DNA of 64,000 bases from Sphaerisporangium corydalis (GCF_025506355.1 NZ_JANZYP010000008.1:117935-181934); one strand, 5' to 3'; positions 43,215-51,586 are shown, counted from the stretch's first letter. The notes: generated from the letters alone by a model not told the origin. Numbers and translations are program-made.

Positions 43215-43275
43215 CGTGCACAAGCCGGTCGGACGACCACTGTCCGGCCCCGCAAACGAGAGGGAGGTGACCACT

Positions 43276-43605
43276 GTGAAGCTGACTATCATTCCGACGC
43301 CCGCCACGCCGTGGCTCGCTTCCCTCAGTGGCAGCGCCGTTGTCCACACCGCTGGCCGCGCCATCGCTCCGATGACGCCGGCCACCCTCGGCCTCATGGT
43401 CGACGGTGCGGCGAAACTGCGGCATGAGAAGACTGCCCGCGTCCAGGCTGCCCTGGGCTCGGCCGCCTTCGCGTACGCCACCCCCGTCATGGTCACCGAC
43501 CGTCCGGCCGTCTTCGGCCGCCCGGGAAGCGACCCGCAGACCACGAGCTCCGCCAATGGTGGGGTGCAGGGTCCGCCACCCTGGAGGCAACCGGTCATAA
43601 CCTGA
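43276..43605 (+). CDS. whiB7 leader open reading frame (109 aa)
   Basis: A GTG start with GGGAGGTGA 6 bases upstream opens a 109-codon frame beginning VKLTIIPTPATPWLASLSGS. The predicted protein has no recognised domain and ends in low-complexity GGVQGPPPWRQPVIT. Its stop codon falls in the loop and arm of the attenuator hairpin, and a perfect terminator follows 17 bases later. whiB7 genes in other actinobacteria have translated leader frames that couple ribosome stalling by antibiotics to read-through (known). A regulatory rather than protein function is therefore likely, and the protein may not be stable. Confidence 0.75.
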   Translation: MKLTIIPTPATPWLASLSGSAVVHTAGRAIAPMTPATLGLMVDGAAKLRHEKTARVQAALGSAAFAYATPVMVTDRPAVFGRPGSDPQTTSSANGGVQGPPPWRQPVIT

Positions 43606-43653
43606 CCGGTTGAAAGCCTCCAGGCCGCGGATCCGTACCCAGGATCCGCGGCC
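43567..43653 (+). terminator. Attenuator and terminator in the whiB7 leader
   Basis: Hairpin 1 is CAGGGT (43567-43572)/ACCCTG (43578-43583). Hairpin 2 is CTGGAGGC plus AACCGGTC (43581-43596) pairing with GACCGGTT and GCCTCCAG (43604-43611, 43616-43623) with a GAAA bulge. They share 43581-43583 and exclude each other. Hairpin 3, GGCCGCGGATCC/GGATCCGCGGCC (43623-43634, 43642-43653), is followed by TTCTTGTTGTT, a strong intrinsic terminator upstream of whiB7. The leader-frame stop lies inside hairpin 2. Confidence 0.85.
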
Positions 43654-43732
43654 TTCTTGTTGTTCGGCCGCCAGATCCGACCACCACAAGAGGTAAACGA
43701 CCAGATCAGACAGCAGCAGAAAGGTGACGCAG

Positions 43733-44002
43733 ATGGCGGTTTGGACGACCATGGACCTGGTCGACGAAGCCGATATCCCGTGTCGTACCGACCCCGACCT
43801 GTGGTTCGCCGAGTCCCCCGACGACGTCGAGTTCGCCAAGGCACTCTGTGGTGGGTGCCCGATCCAGAAGGCCTGCCTGGCCCGCGCGCTGGAGCGCGAG
43901 GAGCCGTGGGGCGTCTGGGGCGGTGAGCTCGTCATCAGGGGAGCGGTCGTACCCAAGAAGAGGCCGAGGGGCCGTCCCCGTAAGACTCCGGTCGCGGCCT
44001 GA
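43733..44002 (+). CDS. whiB7: WhiB7 antibiotic-resistance transcription factor
   Basis: An 89-residue iron-sulfur regulator that activates intrinsic resistance to ribosome-targeting and other antibiotics. The four cluster Cys are C17, C39, C42 and C48; the beta-turn GVWGGE (about 60-65) contacts the sigma factor and RPRGRPRK (about 77-84) is the AT-hook typical of WhiB7. AAAGGTGA lies 5 bases before the ATG. It sits downstream of uvrD2/tesB and near the UbiB-type kinase gene, the mycobacterial gene order. Expression is probably controlled by its own promoter at 43174-43214 and the leader attenuator. Confidence 0.97.
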   Translation: MAVWTTMDLVDEADIPCRTDPDLWFAESPDDVEFAKALCGGCPIQKACLARALEREEPWGVWGGELVIRGAVVPKKRPRGRPRKTPVAA

Positions 44003-44058
44003 AGTACACGCAGAAAATCAGCTCAACCACAGCTTGAAGAATCGAAAGGACCACTCCG

Positions 44059-44253
44059 ATGAGCTTCATCCCCGCAGGTACCGGCGAACTGCCTTATATG
44101 TATAAAGAACTGGTGCAGGACCGAATACAATCTCTGCACCGCGAAGCCGAGGAACAACGCCTCGTCTACCGCATCCAGCGGATCCGCAAGGCCCGCAAGC
44201 AGGCAGAACGCGCCTCCGTACGCCTGCGCAACGCACTCGCCCGCATGGCGTGA
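44059..44253 (+). CDS. Small basic coiled-coil-like protein after whiB7
   Basis: A 64-residue protein with GAAAGGA 9 bases before its ATG. A short N-terminus (MSFIPAGTGELPYMY) is followed by one long amphipathic basic helix (about 16-62, LVQDRIQSLHREAEEQRLV then Arg/Lys-rich RIRKARKQAERASVRLR). It lies 56 bp after whiB7 in the same direction and before a strong terminator, so it is probably in the WhiB7 transcript. The helix could dimerise or bind nucleic acid. No family assignment is possible from sequence alone. Confidence 0.65.
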   Translation: MSFIPAGTGELPYMYKELVQDRIQSLHREAEEQRLVYRIQRIRKARKQAERASVRLRNALARMA

Positions 44254-44333
44254 GCGACGTGACCGGCTGACCGCGACACCCTGACGTCACCGCCTCCCGG
44301 GGCGCAGGGAATCGCGGCCGGAGAATGACAATC

Positions 44334-44371
44334 GAAAGGGCCGGCCCGGAAGAATCCGGGCCGGCCCTTTC
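44334..44371. terminator. Strong bidirectional terminator after the whiB7 operon
   Basis: A perfect 17-bp inverted repeat (GAAAGGGCCGGCCCGGA at 44334-44350, loop AGAA, right arm 44355-44371). Each arm ends in AAAG or CTTTC, so it can stop transcripts from the whiB7 operon and from the convergent oxidoreductase. Confidence 0.9.
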
Positions 44372-44551
44372 AATTACCCCCAGAATCGTCCACCATTCCC
44401 ACCGCCGCACGATCGCTGAGGCGGGCCGTGGCCGGAAGGGTGCCGTCTGAACCGAGGGGGCTGTGGCGGGGAGGATGCCGTCCGAGACGGTTGGCACGGG
44501 CGGCCGGAGGAGGCACGCTCGGACGTCGGCCGGACGGCCGCCCGCAAAGGA

Positions 44552-45523
44552 TCATGGGCCGACGGTCAGGACGATCTTGCCGGTGGTGCGGGCGGTCTCG
44601 CCGAGTTCGTGGGCTCGCGCCGCCTCCGCCAGCGGCAGGACCGTGCCGACCTCGGCGCGCAGCAGCCCATCGGTAACCAGCCCCGCGATGGTCTTCATGC
44701 CGGCGTGGTCCGGCTCGACCAGCAGGAATCCCGACCGGACGCCGGCCCGCCCGGCCTCGTCCGGGGGCGGGACGTCGGCCGGGGAGGCGAGCGTGATCAG
44801 GACGCCGCCCTCGCGCAGCACCCGCAGCGACCGGCGCCCGTAGTCCCCGCCGACGGTGTCCAGGACGACGTCCACGTCCCGGACCGCCTCGGCGAAGTCG
44901 GCCGTCGTGTAGTCGATCACCTCGTCGGCGCCCAGTTTGGAGAGGAACGGGTGCTTGGCCGCGCGGGCGGTCCCGATCACGTACGCGCCGAACGTCTTGG
45001 CGATCTGCACGGCCAGGTGGCCGACGCCCCCGGCGGCGGCGTGGACCAGGACGCGCTGCCCGGCACGCAGGCCCGCCGTCTCGGCCAGGCTCTGCCACGC
45101 CGTCAGCGCCGCCAGCGGCAGGGCCGCCGCCTCCACGTGGTCGATCATCGGCGGCTTTCGGGCGAAATGCCGCGCGGGGCCGGTGACGTACTCCGCGTAG
45201 GCGCCCGCCTGGTGCGGGAAGCGCGGCATGCCGAACACCTCGTCCCCGGGCCGGAACAACGTCACGCCGAGCCCCACCTCCTCGACCACCCCCGACACGT
45301 CGTAGCCCAGGATGACCGGGTCGCCCCACAGGCCCAGCCCTCCGTGGGACCGCGCCTTCCAGTCGGTCGGGTTGACCCCGGCCGCGCGCACCCGCACCAG
45401 GATCTCCGTCGCCCCGGGGCTCGGGCGGTCCACCTCGATCTCGGTGAGCACCTCCGGCCCGCCCCAGGACCGCGGGCTGATCGCCCGCATCCGAGGCCCG
45501 GTTCCCCTGCTGTCCTCGTTCAT
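44552..45523 (-). CDS. Zinc-independent MDR NADP-dependent oxidoreductase (quinone reductase-like)
   Basis: A 323-residue medium-chain dehydrogenase/reductase without the structural-zinc Cys cluster. The N-terminal GroES-like domain reads ILVRVRAAGVNPTDWKARS and GYDVSGVVEEVG; the Rossmann domain has VLVHAAAGGVGHLAVQIAKTFGAYVIGTA and the tail TTGKIVLTV. Enzymes of this type reduce quinones or enals with NADPH. ATG at 45523 is chosen; 45490 is possible. It diverges from a GlxA-type regulator with TGGCCA boxes between them, suggesting that the regulator controls it. Confidence 0.88.
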   Translation of the reverse strand: MNEDSRGTGPRMRAISPRSWGGPEVLTEIEVDRPSPGATEILVRVRAAGVNPTDWKARSHGGLGLWGDPVILGYDVSGVVEEVGLGVTLFRPGDEVFGMPRFPHQAGAYAEYVTGPARHFARKPPMIDHVEAAALPLAALTAWQSLAETAGLRAGQRVLVHAAAGGVGHLAVQIAKTFGAYVIGTARAAKHPFLSKLGADEVIDYTTADFAEAVRDVDVVLDTVGGDYGRRSLRVLREGGVLITLASPADVPPPDEAGRAGVRSGFLLVEPDHAGMKTIAGLVTDGLLRAEVGTVLPLAEAARAHELGETARTTGKIVLTVGP

Positions 45524-45527
45524 CCGC

Positions 45528-45611
45528 TGTCCCGTTTCTGCGAGGGGGCGCATCGTGTGTCCCGTCCTGCGAGGGGCGCATCGTGTCCCGTTCCTGCGAG
45601 GGGGCGCGTCG
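45528..45611. repeat. Three tandem units of about 28 bp in the oxidoreductase/GlxA interval
   Basis: Units 45528-45557 (30 bp), 45558-45583 (26 bp) and 45584-45611 (28 bp) share TGTCCCGT, CTGCGAGGGG and GCGCATCGTG. A fourth start, TGTCACGCG, follows. The array occupies the 5' side of the oxidoreductase gene and may alter its promoter spacing. Confidence 0.8.
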
Positions 45612-45660
45612 TGTCACGCGCTCCGGGACCAGCCTGCCCAGGGGGAGGACCACCAGAAAG

Positions 45661-45695
45661 TGGCCAGTTGGCCATCATGTGACAGGATCTGGCCA
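45661..45695. promoter_or_regulatory. Three TGGCCA boxes before the GlxA-type regulator
   Basis: The palindrome TGGCCA occurs at 45661-45666, 45669-45674 and 45690-45695, the last reaching the start codon. Clustering three times in 35 bp next to a regulator gene suggests an operator for that regulator (inferred). Confidence 0.4.
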
Positions 45696-46678
45696 TGCAT
45701 CGTGTCGTCGTCCTCGCCCTCGAAGGCGTCATCCCGTTCGAGCTGGGCATCCCGGCGCGCATCTTCGGCGGCGCCCAGGGGCCGGGCGGCGAACCGCTCT
45801 ACGAGGTGATCACCTGCACCCTGGACGGCCGGCCGGTGGGCACCTCGGCGGGCTTCGCGATCGTCGTCGAGCACGACGCCACCGCGCTGGCCACGGCGGA
45901 CACCGTGGTAATACCGCCGTCCGCCGCCTTCGGCGAGGTCGGTGAGCCCGGTGCCCTCCCTCCGCCCCTGGCCGCCGCCCTCGCGCTGATCCGGCCGGGC
46001 ACCCGCGTCGTGTCGATCTGCACCGCGGCGTACGTGCTGGCCGCCGCGGGCCTGCTGGACGGCCGGGTCGCGACCACCCACTGGCAGGAGGCCCGGCACT
46101 TCCAGCGGACCTTCCCCCGGGTGCGGGTCGACCCGGACGTGCTGTTCGTGGACGGCGGCGACATCCTCACCTCGGCGGGCGCCGCCGCGGGCGTGGACCT
46201 GTGCCTGCACCTGGTGCGCCGCGACCACGGCAGCGCGACGGCCAACCAGGTGGCCCGCCGCTGCGTGGTCCCGCCCTGGCGGGACGGCGGCCAGGCGCAG
46301 TACATCGAGCAGCCGGTGCCCGAGCCGTCGGCGGCCACCGTCGCGCTCACCCGCGCCTGGGCGCTTGAGCACCTGCACGAGCCGCTGTCCCTGCGGGAAC
46401 TCGCCGCGCACGCGCGGATGAGCGTGCGCACCTTCACCCGGCGCTTCCGGGCCGAGGCCGGCATGACCCCGGGCCGCTGGCTCACCGCCCAGCGGGTGGA
46501 GCTGGCCCGGCGGCTGCTGGAGACCAGCGACCTGACGATCGACCACATCGCCGACCGGGCCGGTTTCGGCACCGCCAACTCCCTGCGGCAGCACCTGCGC
46601 GCCGCCATCGGCATCTCGCCGATCGCCTACCGCCGCACCTTCCACGCCGCGCCCGCCCCCGGCACCGACCCTGGGTGA
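45695..46678 (+). CDS. GlxA-family AraC-type transcriptional regulator (DJ-1/PfpI plus HTH)
   Basis: A 327-residue regulator with an N-terminal DJ-1/PfpI-like sensor domain (about 1-190; VISICTAAYVLAAAGLLDG-type nucleophile elbow, DGGDILTSAGAAAGVDLCL) and a C-terminal AraC HTH domain (about 215-315). The latter has SLRELAAHARMSVRTFTRRF, GMTPGRWLTAQRVELARRLL and IADRAGFGTANSLRQHLRAAIG. GlxA-family proteins sense small metabolites or stress signals; the effector is unknown. It is divergent from the oxidoreductase gene. Confidence 0.92.
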   Translation: MHRVVVLALEGVIPFELGIPARIFGGAQGPGGEPLYEVITCTLDGRPVGTSAGFAIVVEHDATALATADTVVIPPSAAFGEVGEPGALPPPLAAALALIRPGTRVVSICTAAYVLAAAGLLDGRVATTHWQEARHFQRTFPRVRVDPDVLFVDGGDILTSAGAAAGVDLCLHLVRRDHGSATANQVARRCVVPPWRDGGQAQYIEQPVPEPSAATVALTRAWALEHLHEPLSLRELAAHARMSVRTFTRRFRAEAGMTPGRWLTAQRVELARRLLETSDLTIDHIADRAGFGTANSLRQHLRAAIGISPIAYRRTFHAAPAPGTDPG

Positions 46679-46705
46679 ACCGGCCTGCCTGACAGGGCCG
46701 CCGTT

Positions 46706-48049
46706 CTAGGAGGTGGCCAGGGCGGTGGGCCTGCCCTCGGGGTCGTCGTCGGAGAACCCCGGCACCCAGCGGACCACCTCGTCGCGGAACCGCGCGGTGG
46801 TGCCGAGCTGGCACAGCACGCCGATGCCGGCCGCGTGCACCCGGTTGATCAGCACGTACGACGGCGGAAGGTTGAGCTGGCGCACCACGTTCGTCGGGCG
46901 CAGGTCGGTGACGGTCGCGACCTGCCGCTGCAGCCACTCGCGGCTGAAGGTGAACTCCTCCACCTGCGTCGGCTCGACGTACGGGGCCAGGAAGGCGCGC
47001 AGGGCCTCCTCGTCGACCTCGATGTGCGGGCGGATGAACCCCTCGTCGCGCAGCCCCTGCACCACGGTCGGCATGTCGCCCTTGTTGAAGATGCGGGTCA
47101 GCGTGCCGAAGACCTCGGGATACCCCTCGGGCATGCGGTTCACGGCGCCGAAGTCGAGCACCCCCAGCCGGCCGTCGGGCAGCACGCGGAAGTTGCCGGG
47201 GTGCGGGTCGGCGTGCAGCATGCCCGCGCGGGCGGGGGCGCTGAACAGGAACCGCACGAACAGCAGCCCGGTATGGTCGCGCTGCTCCTTGGTCCCCGCG
47301 GAGATGACCTTGGAGAGCGGGGTGCCCTCCATCCATTCGGTGACCAGGATCTGCTCGTTGGCGGCGATGACGTCCGGCACGAAGAAGTCGGGATCGTCCA
47401 GGTAGGCCTGGGCGAACCCGTGCTGGGCCTCGGCTTCCCTGAGGTAGTCGAGCTCCTCGGAGATGCGCTCCCTCAGCTCGCCCAGCACGGCCTTGATGTC
47501 GAGGCCGGGCAGCAGCACCCCGAACAGCTTCCCGAGCCGGGCGAGCTGGTTGAAGTCGGTCAGCAGCGCCTTGCCGGCCCCGGGGTACTGGATCTTGACG
47601 GCCACCTCCCGGCCGTCGTGCCAGACGGCCTTGTGCACCTGGCCGATCGAGGCGGCGGCGGTCGGGGTCTCGTCGAACTCCAGGAAGTTCTCCCGCCAGT
47701 CGTCGCCGAGCTGCTCGGTGAGGACCGCGCGCACGGTGGAGGCCGGAAGCGGGGGCGCCGCGTCCTGCAGCTTGGTCAGCGTCGCGCGGTACGGCCCGGC
47801 GATCTCGGGCGGGAGCGCCGCCTCGAAGATCGACAGTGCCTGACCGAGCTTCATCGCACCGCCCTTGAGCTCGCCCAGGACGCGGAAGACCTGCTCGGAG
47901 GTGCGCTGCTGGATCTCCTGGGCGACGATCTCGGCGGACTTCCCACCGATCCTCTTGCCCAGTCCCAGGGCGGTGCGGCCGGCGAACCCCAAGGGGAGCG
48001 TCGCCAGCTTGGCGGAACGCGTCACGGCGTGCTGGGGGAAGTCACTCAC
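46706..48049 (-). CDS. ABC1/UbiB (ADCK)-family atypical kinase-like protein
   Basis: A 447-residue UbiB-family protein. ELKGGAMKLGQALS is the family KxGQ motif, AAASIGQVHKAVW the A-rich nucleotide loop, VAVKIQYPG the ATP lysine, ADPHPGNFRVLPDGRLGVLDFGAVNRMP the catalytic and metal loops. Members support isoprenoid-quinone and lipid metabolism through an unusual ATPase activity. The mycobacterial homologue Rv3197 lies beside whiB7, matching the local order. GTG overlaps the stop of the upstream ThiF-like gene by 4 bases (GTGA), so the two are coupled. Confidence 0.93.
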   Translation of the reverse strand: MSDFPQHAVTRSAKLATLPLGFAGRTALGLGKRIGGKSAEIVAQEIQQRTSEQVFRVLGELKGGAMKLGQALSIFEAALPPEIAGPYRATLTKLQDAAPPLPASTVRAVLTEQLGDDWRENFLEFDETPTAAASIGQVHKAVWHDGREVAVKIQYPGAGKALLTDFNQLARLGKLFGVLLPGLDIKAVLGELRERISEELDYLREAEAQHGFAQAYLDDPDFFVPDVIAANEQILVTEWMEGTPLSKVISAGTKEQRDHTGLLFVRFLFSAPARAGMLHADPHPGNFRVLPDGRLGVLDFGAVNRMPEGYPEVFGTLTRIFNKGDMPTVVQGLRDEGFIRPHIEVDEEALRAFLAPYVEPTQVEEFTFSREWLQRQVATVTDLRPTNVVRQLNLPPSYVLINRVHAAGIGVLCQLGTTARFRDEVVRWVPGFSDDDPEGRPTALATS

Positions 48050-49197
48050 GCGACCATTGTTAGCGGTCCGAACTGGTTTCGACTACAACGACATTGTGGA
48101 TGTCTGCTCCAGGAGCGTTTTTTCCAACGCCAATCAGGCATTACGTCAACTGTGCTATTCGTCACAACGGGCTCCAGGCCGTCGACAGAACCCAGCGCGT
48201 GACCGGCCGCCTGGGCCGCGACCAGCGTTGACAGTACGGTGTCGCACGCGATCTCCCCGGCGGGAAAACCGCCGAGACGCGCCCCGACCGCCGGCCAGGA
48301 CGGGTCACGGTCGCGCCGGATCAATTCCAGGCAGTGCAGGCAGGAGGTGCGCCCCGGCAGGACGAGAGGGCCGACCGAGCCGACGCCCTCCCCGGCGGTC
48401 ACCAGAAGGTGCGGGATCCGGAGCGCCACGAGCTCCCGGGCCACCACCGCGTCGAGCGGTCCCACCGGCGCGAGGACGACCAGATCGGGGCGGCGCGCCC
48501 CGTCGGTGAGCTGGGAGGCCGTGCGGCCGGTCCACGCGTTGACACCCGGCGCCACCCGCAGGGCCACCGCCACCGCGCCGTCCTCCCTGCTGCCGCCGGT
48601 CTCGGCGTACGACAGCCCGCCGGGGACTACGTCCTGGTCGCGGGCGGTGCCCGGGTCGACCACGCAGAGATGGCCGACGCCGGCCGCGGCGAGCAGGGCC
48701 ACGACCTGGGCGCCGATCCGCCCCGCCCCGTACACCCGGACGTAGGCCCCGCGGCGGCGGTCGAGCGCGGTGAGACCTCCGTCACCGGCGTCGGCGGCCG
48801 ACAAGGAAAGGGCGTCGAGGTCGGGCCCGAGCCGGTCGCGCTCGGCCGAGGTCAGCCCGCGCAGCGGTTCCGGCCGCACGGCGGCGTCGTCGAGCACGCC
48901 GCGCTCGGTCAGCAGCCGCACGACCTGGCGCACGGTGCCCTCGTCGAGATCACTCCGGCCGATCAGCTCGTCGAGCGTGCGGGTGCCGTCCAGGCTCTCC
49001 ACGAACCCGCGCATGCGGGGGTCGAGGTCGGTGAGCACCACCGCGCGGAGCGGATGGACCCCGAGCTGCAGCGTGCGGGCGTCACGTTCTAGCAACCGCA
49101 ACGCCGGTTTGAGCCTGGGCCGCACCGGTTGCCGCCCGGAGGCGTCCGGACGGGGGAGGGGCGGAAAGGGGGAGGTGGGAGCGGGGGGTGAGGTCAC
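48046..49197 (-). CDS. ThiF/E1-like adenylyltransferase-family protein
   Basis: A 383-residue protein with an N-terminal winged-helix-like segment (about 35-105, PLRAVVLTDLDPRMRGFVES, DELIGRSDLDEGTVRQVVRLL). A Rossmann ThiF-type domain follows with VRVYGAGRIGAQVVALLAAAGVGHLCVVD and GRTSCLHCLELIRRDRDPSWP. It ends with a Trp/Arg-rich HPQCRC tail. The usual catalytic Arg/Asp spacing is altered (GTARDQDVVPGGL), so adenylation is uncertain. In-frame GTGs at 49230 and 49197 are both possible; 49197 fits the conserved N-terminus. It is co-translated with the UbiB-type gene. Confidence 0.82.
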   Translation of the reverse strand: MTSPPAPTSPFPPLPRPDASGRQPVRPRLKPALRLLERDARTLQLGVHPLRAVVLTDLDPRMRGFVESLDGTRTLDELIGRSDLDEGTVRQVVRLLTERGVLDDAAVRPEPLRGLTSAERDRLGPDLDALSLSAADAGDGGLTALDRRRGAYVRVYGAGRIGAQVVALLAAAGVGHLCVVDPGTARDQDVVPGGLSYAETGGSREDGAVAVALRVAPGVNAWTGRTASQLTDGARRPDLVVLAPVGPLDAVVARELVALRIPHLLVTAGEGVGSVGPLVLPGRTSCLHCLELIRRDRDPSWPAVGARLGGFPAGEIACDTVLSTLVAAQAAGHALGSVDGLEPVVTNSTVDVMPDWRWKKRSWSRHPQCRCSRNQFGPLTMVA

Positions 49198-49451
49198 GAT
49201 CGCGCAGCCTGGCACACGGCCGCCGGCCACCGGAGCCCGATCACGCCCCCTGTGGACAACCTTTCCGCCATATCCGGCCGGAACCCCCGTGCCGGGCGGG
49301 GCTGTGGACGGACCGCGCCCCTCCGTACCTCACCGCCCCGTGGGGCGGATGTGAGTCCTGTGGTAGCTGAACATTACGCGAACGCGGATTGACCAGGGAA
49401 AACGTGATTCACCCCCTGTGGAATCCCAGAACTCTCGGCTACCGTGCATAT

Positions 49452-49967
49452 GTGCCCCCCGAGACAGTCGAGGTCCGCCGGAGTGCACGCCGACGGCGGA
49501 CCGTATCCGCATATCGCGATGGCGACAAGACCATCGTGCTCCTGCCTGCCGGTTTGAGCAGCATGGACGAGGAACAATGGGTGCGCCGGATGCTCGACCG
49601 GCTCGCCGCGAAGGAACAGCGACGGCGCCCGAGCGACGACGACCTGCTCGAACGGGCCAGGGACCTGGCCGCGCGCTACCTGGACGACAAGGCGTGCCCG
49701 ACCAGCGTGCGGTGGGTGGAGAACCAGCGGCACCGCTGGGGGTCGTGCACGCCCGACCACGGCAGCATCCGGCTCTCGACCCGGCTACGCGGCATGCCCG
49801 CCTGGGTGGTCGACTACGTGATCATGCACGAGCTGGTCCACCTTCTGGTGCCCAGCCACGGCCCCCGCTTCTGGGCGCTGGTGGAGCGCTACCCCAAGGC
49901 GGAGCGGGCCCGCGGTTTCCTCGAGGGCTACTCCATGGCCGCCAACGGCTCCACGGAGGAATGTTGA
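49452..49967 (+). CDS. YgjP/SprT-like (DUF45) zinc metallopeptidase
   Basis: A 171-residue protein of the YgjP-type M48-related family. NQRHRWGSCTPDHGSIRLS is the family signature and VIMHELVHLLVPSHGPRFW supplies HELVH zinc ligands plus the downstream His. Homologues start with a PETVEVRRS-type N-terminus, so GTG at 49452 is chosen over TTG at 49389. A protease role is assumed from the motif. The next gene overlaps by 7 bases. Confidence 0.88.
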   Translation: MPPETVEVRRSARRRRTVSAYRDGDKTIVLLPAGLSSMDEEQWVRRMLDRLAAKEQRRRPSDDDLLERARDLAARYLDDKACPTSVRWVENQRHRWGSCTPDHGSIRLSTRLRGMPAWVVDYVIMHELVHLLVPSHGPRFWALVERYPKAERARGFLEGYSMAANGSTEEC

Positions 49968-50551
49968 GGCTCGCGGCCGTACTGGTCACCCCCGCCATGG
50001 GCAGGGCGGCTCCGCCCGGGGTCGACCCCGCCGAGTTCCTGCTCGCCCTCGCCGAGGACACCTACGAGATCGTGGCCGGGCTCGACCTGGTGGAACCCGT
50101 GATCCTCGCCGCCGGCGTGGACGGGCTCGAGGACCTCGCCTGGCCCGGCACCCGCGTCCTGTCGATCCCCGACCCTGGCGGCCCCGCCGAGGCGTTCGCC
50201 GCGCTCCAGCCGTACGGCGAGGAGGCGGTCGTGATCAGCGGTGACGCGCCCGACCTGCCCCCGTTGCTGATCGGCAAGCTCTTCCGCGAGCTGGGCCGCG
50301 CGTCCATCGCGATCTGCCCGGCCTCGGGCGGCGGCGCGGTGGCGATGGCGGCCCGGCTGCCGTTCCCCTCCTGGGCCGAGGCGGGCATGGACGAGCCCGA
50401 CGTGGTCGCGCTGCTCCGTAACCAGGCGCCCGGCAGCCGCATGGTGGCCACCGGCCCCGGCTGGCACCGCCTGCGCGTCCCCGCCGACATCGCCCGCCTG
50501 GACCCCGGCCTAGAAGGCTGGGACAACACCCGCTCCCTGCTCACCGCCTGA
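49961..50551 (+). CDS. Hypothetical protein, possible nucleotidyltransferase-like fold
   Basis: A 196-residue soluble protein co-translated with the YgjP-like gene through an ATGTTGA overlap. VEPVILAAGVDGLEDLAWPG and AVVISGDAPDLPPLLIGKLFRELG, then IAICPASGGGAVAMAARLPF, resemble the strand-turn pattern of CofC/MobA-like or TIGR04282-type glycosyltransferases (GDAPDL in place of a GDSPxL metal site). The N-terminal nucleotide-binding GG motif of those enzymes is missing, so catalysis is doubtful. No firm name can be given. Confidence 0.65.
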   Translation: MLRLAAVLVTPAMGRAAPPGVDPAEFLLALAEDTYEIVAGLDLVEPVILAAGVDGLEDLAWPGTRVLSIPDPGGPAEAFAALQPYGEEAVVISGDAPDLPPLLIGKLFRELGRASIAICPASGGGAVAMAARLPFPSWAEAGMDEPDVVALLRNQAPGSRMVATGPGWHRLRVPADIARLDPGLEGWDNTRSLLTA

Positions 50552-50575
50552 AAGCACCGCGGGAAGCGCGGATGA

Positions 50576-51586
50576 TCAGGGGGCCGGGAGGGAGAGCTCG
50601 GTGAGCACGGCGCGATGGTCGGTGTGCGGGACGTCGAACACCTGGTAGCCCCGCACCGACACGCGGTGGTCGGCGAGCACGTGGTCGATCGTGATCAGCG
50701 GGGGCACCCGCTTGCCGGCCGGCCAGGTCGGGATCAGGCCCTCGCCCATGGTGTCGCCGGCGTCGTGGTAACCCCGTGCCACCAGCCGCCGCATCTCGGC
50801 GTGGTCCAGGCTCGCGTTGAAGTCACCGGCGAGGATACGGAAAGGCCCGGTCGACGGCCCCGGCGGCAGGGCGCGGAGCCCTTCGGTCCACTGCGTCACC
50901 TGCGGGCCCAGCGGCGGGTAGGTGTGCACGTCGACGATCTCCAGCTCGGCGCCACCCGGAAGGGTCATCCTGACCGCCGGCATGTTGTGGCCGACGACTT
51001 GGAACAGCCCGTTGATCTGGGTGATCGGATGGCTGGAGTAGATGCCGCTGCCCGCCGCGCTCCACTCGTCCTGCAGGACGCGGTAGGGCATCAGCTCCTT
51101 CAGCCCGGCCGCGTCCATGTTGGCCACGGCCTCGGGGGTGAGCTCCTGGGTGTTGAGGATGTCGGGATGGTGGCGGCGGACCAGGTCCACCACTGTCTGG
51201 GCGTCCCCTCGGCCGAAGAACAGGTTGGCCGTGAGCACCGTGAACGGCCGGCCGGTCGTCGGCTGGGCGTCCCCGAACGCGCGCGGCAGCACGCTGAACC
51301 CCATCGCGGCCGTCGTGGCCACCGCGACCGCGGTCACCGCCTTCTTCCTGGACAGCACGGCGAGCAGCATCGGCAGCAGCGAACCCGCCGCCGCGTACGG
51401 CGTGGCCGTCATGATCTGCGCCGGGAACGATCCACGCTCGAGGCCGGCCACCCGGGCGACCGCCCAGGCGGCAAAGGGCGTCACCGCGAGCCAGGCGAGT
51501 GTGCCCGGCACCCGCAGGCGAAGCCGTCGTAAGCGGGACGGAGTCACGATCACTCCGCCCACCGATGTCTCGGTCGTGGTGTTCAC
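50576..51586 (-). CDS. Membrane-anchored endonuclease/exonuclease/phosphatase family protein
   Basis: A 336-residue protein with N-terminal membrane helices (about 28-100: WLAVTPFAAWAVARVAG, TATPYAAAGSLLPMLLAVL, AVTAVAVATTAAMGF) and an extracytoplasmic EEP domain. Its catalytic motifs are LTANLFFGRGD, NTQELTPE, VVDVHTYPP, LAGDFNASLDHAEMR, TIDHVLAD and TDHRAVLTEL. Related actinobacterial proteins are annotated as exported nucleases or phosphodiesterases; the substrate may be DNA, lipid or phosphodiester. GTG at 51586 follows GGGGGACGG. Confidence 0.85.
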   Translation of the reverse strand: MNTTTETSVGGVIVTPSRLRRLRLRVPGTLAWLAVTPFAAWAVARVAGLERGSFPAQIMTATPYAAAGSLLPMLLAVLSRKKAVTAVAVATTAAMGFSVLPRAFGDAQPTTGRPFTVLTANLFFGRGDAQTVVDLVRRHHPDILNTQELTPEAVANMDAAGLKELMPYRVLQDEWSAAGSGIYSSHPITQINGLFQVVGHNMPAVRMTLPGGAELEIVDVHTYPPLGPQVTQWTEGLRALPPGPSTGPFRILAGDFNASLDHAEMRRLVARGYHDAGDTMGEGLIPTWPAGKRVPPLITIDHVLADHRVSVRGYQVFDVPHTDHRAVLTELSLPAP

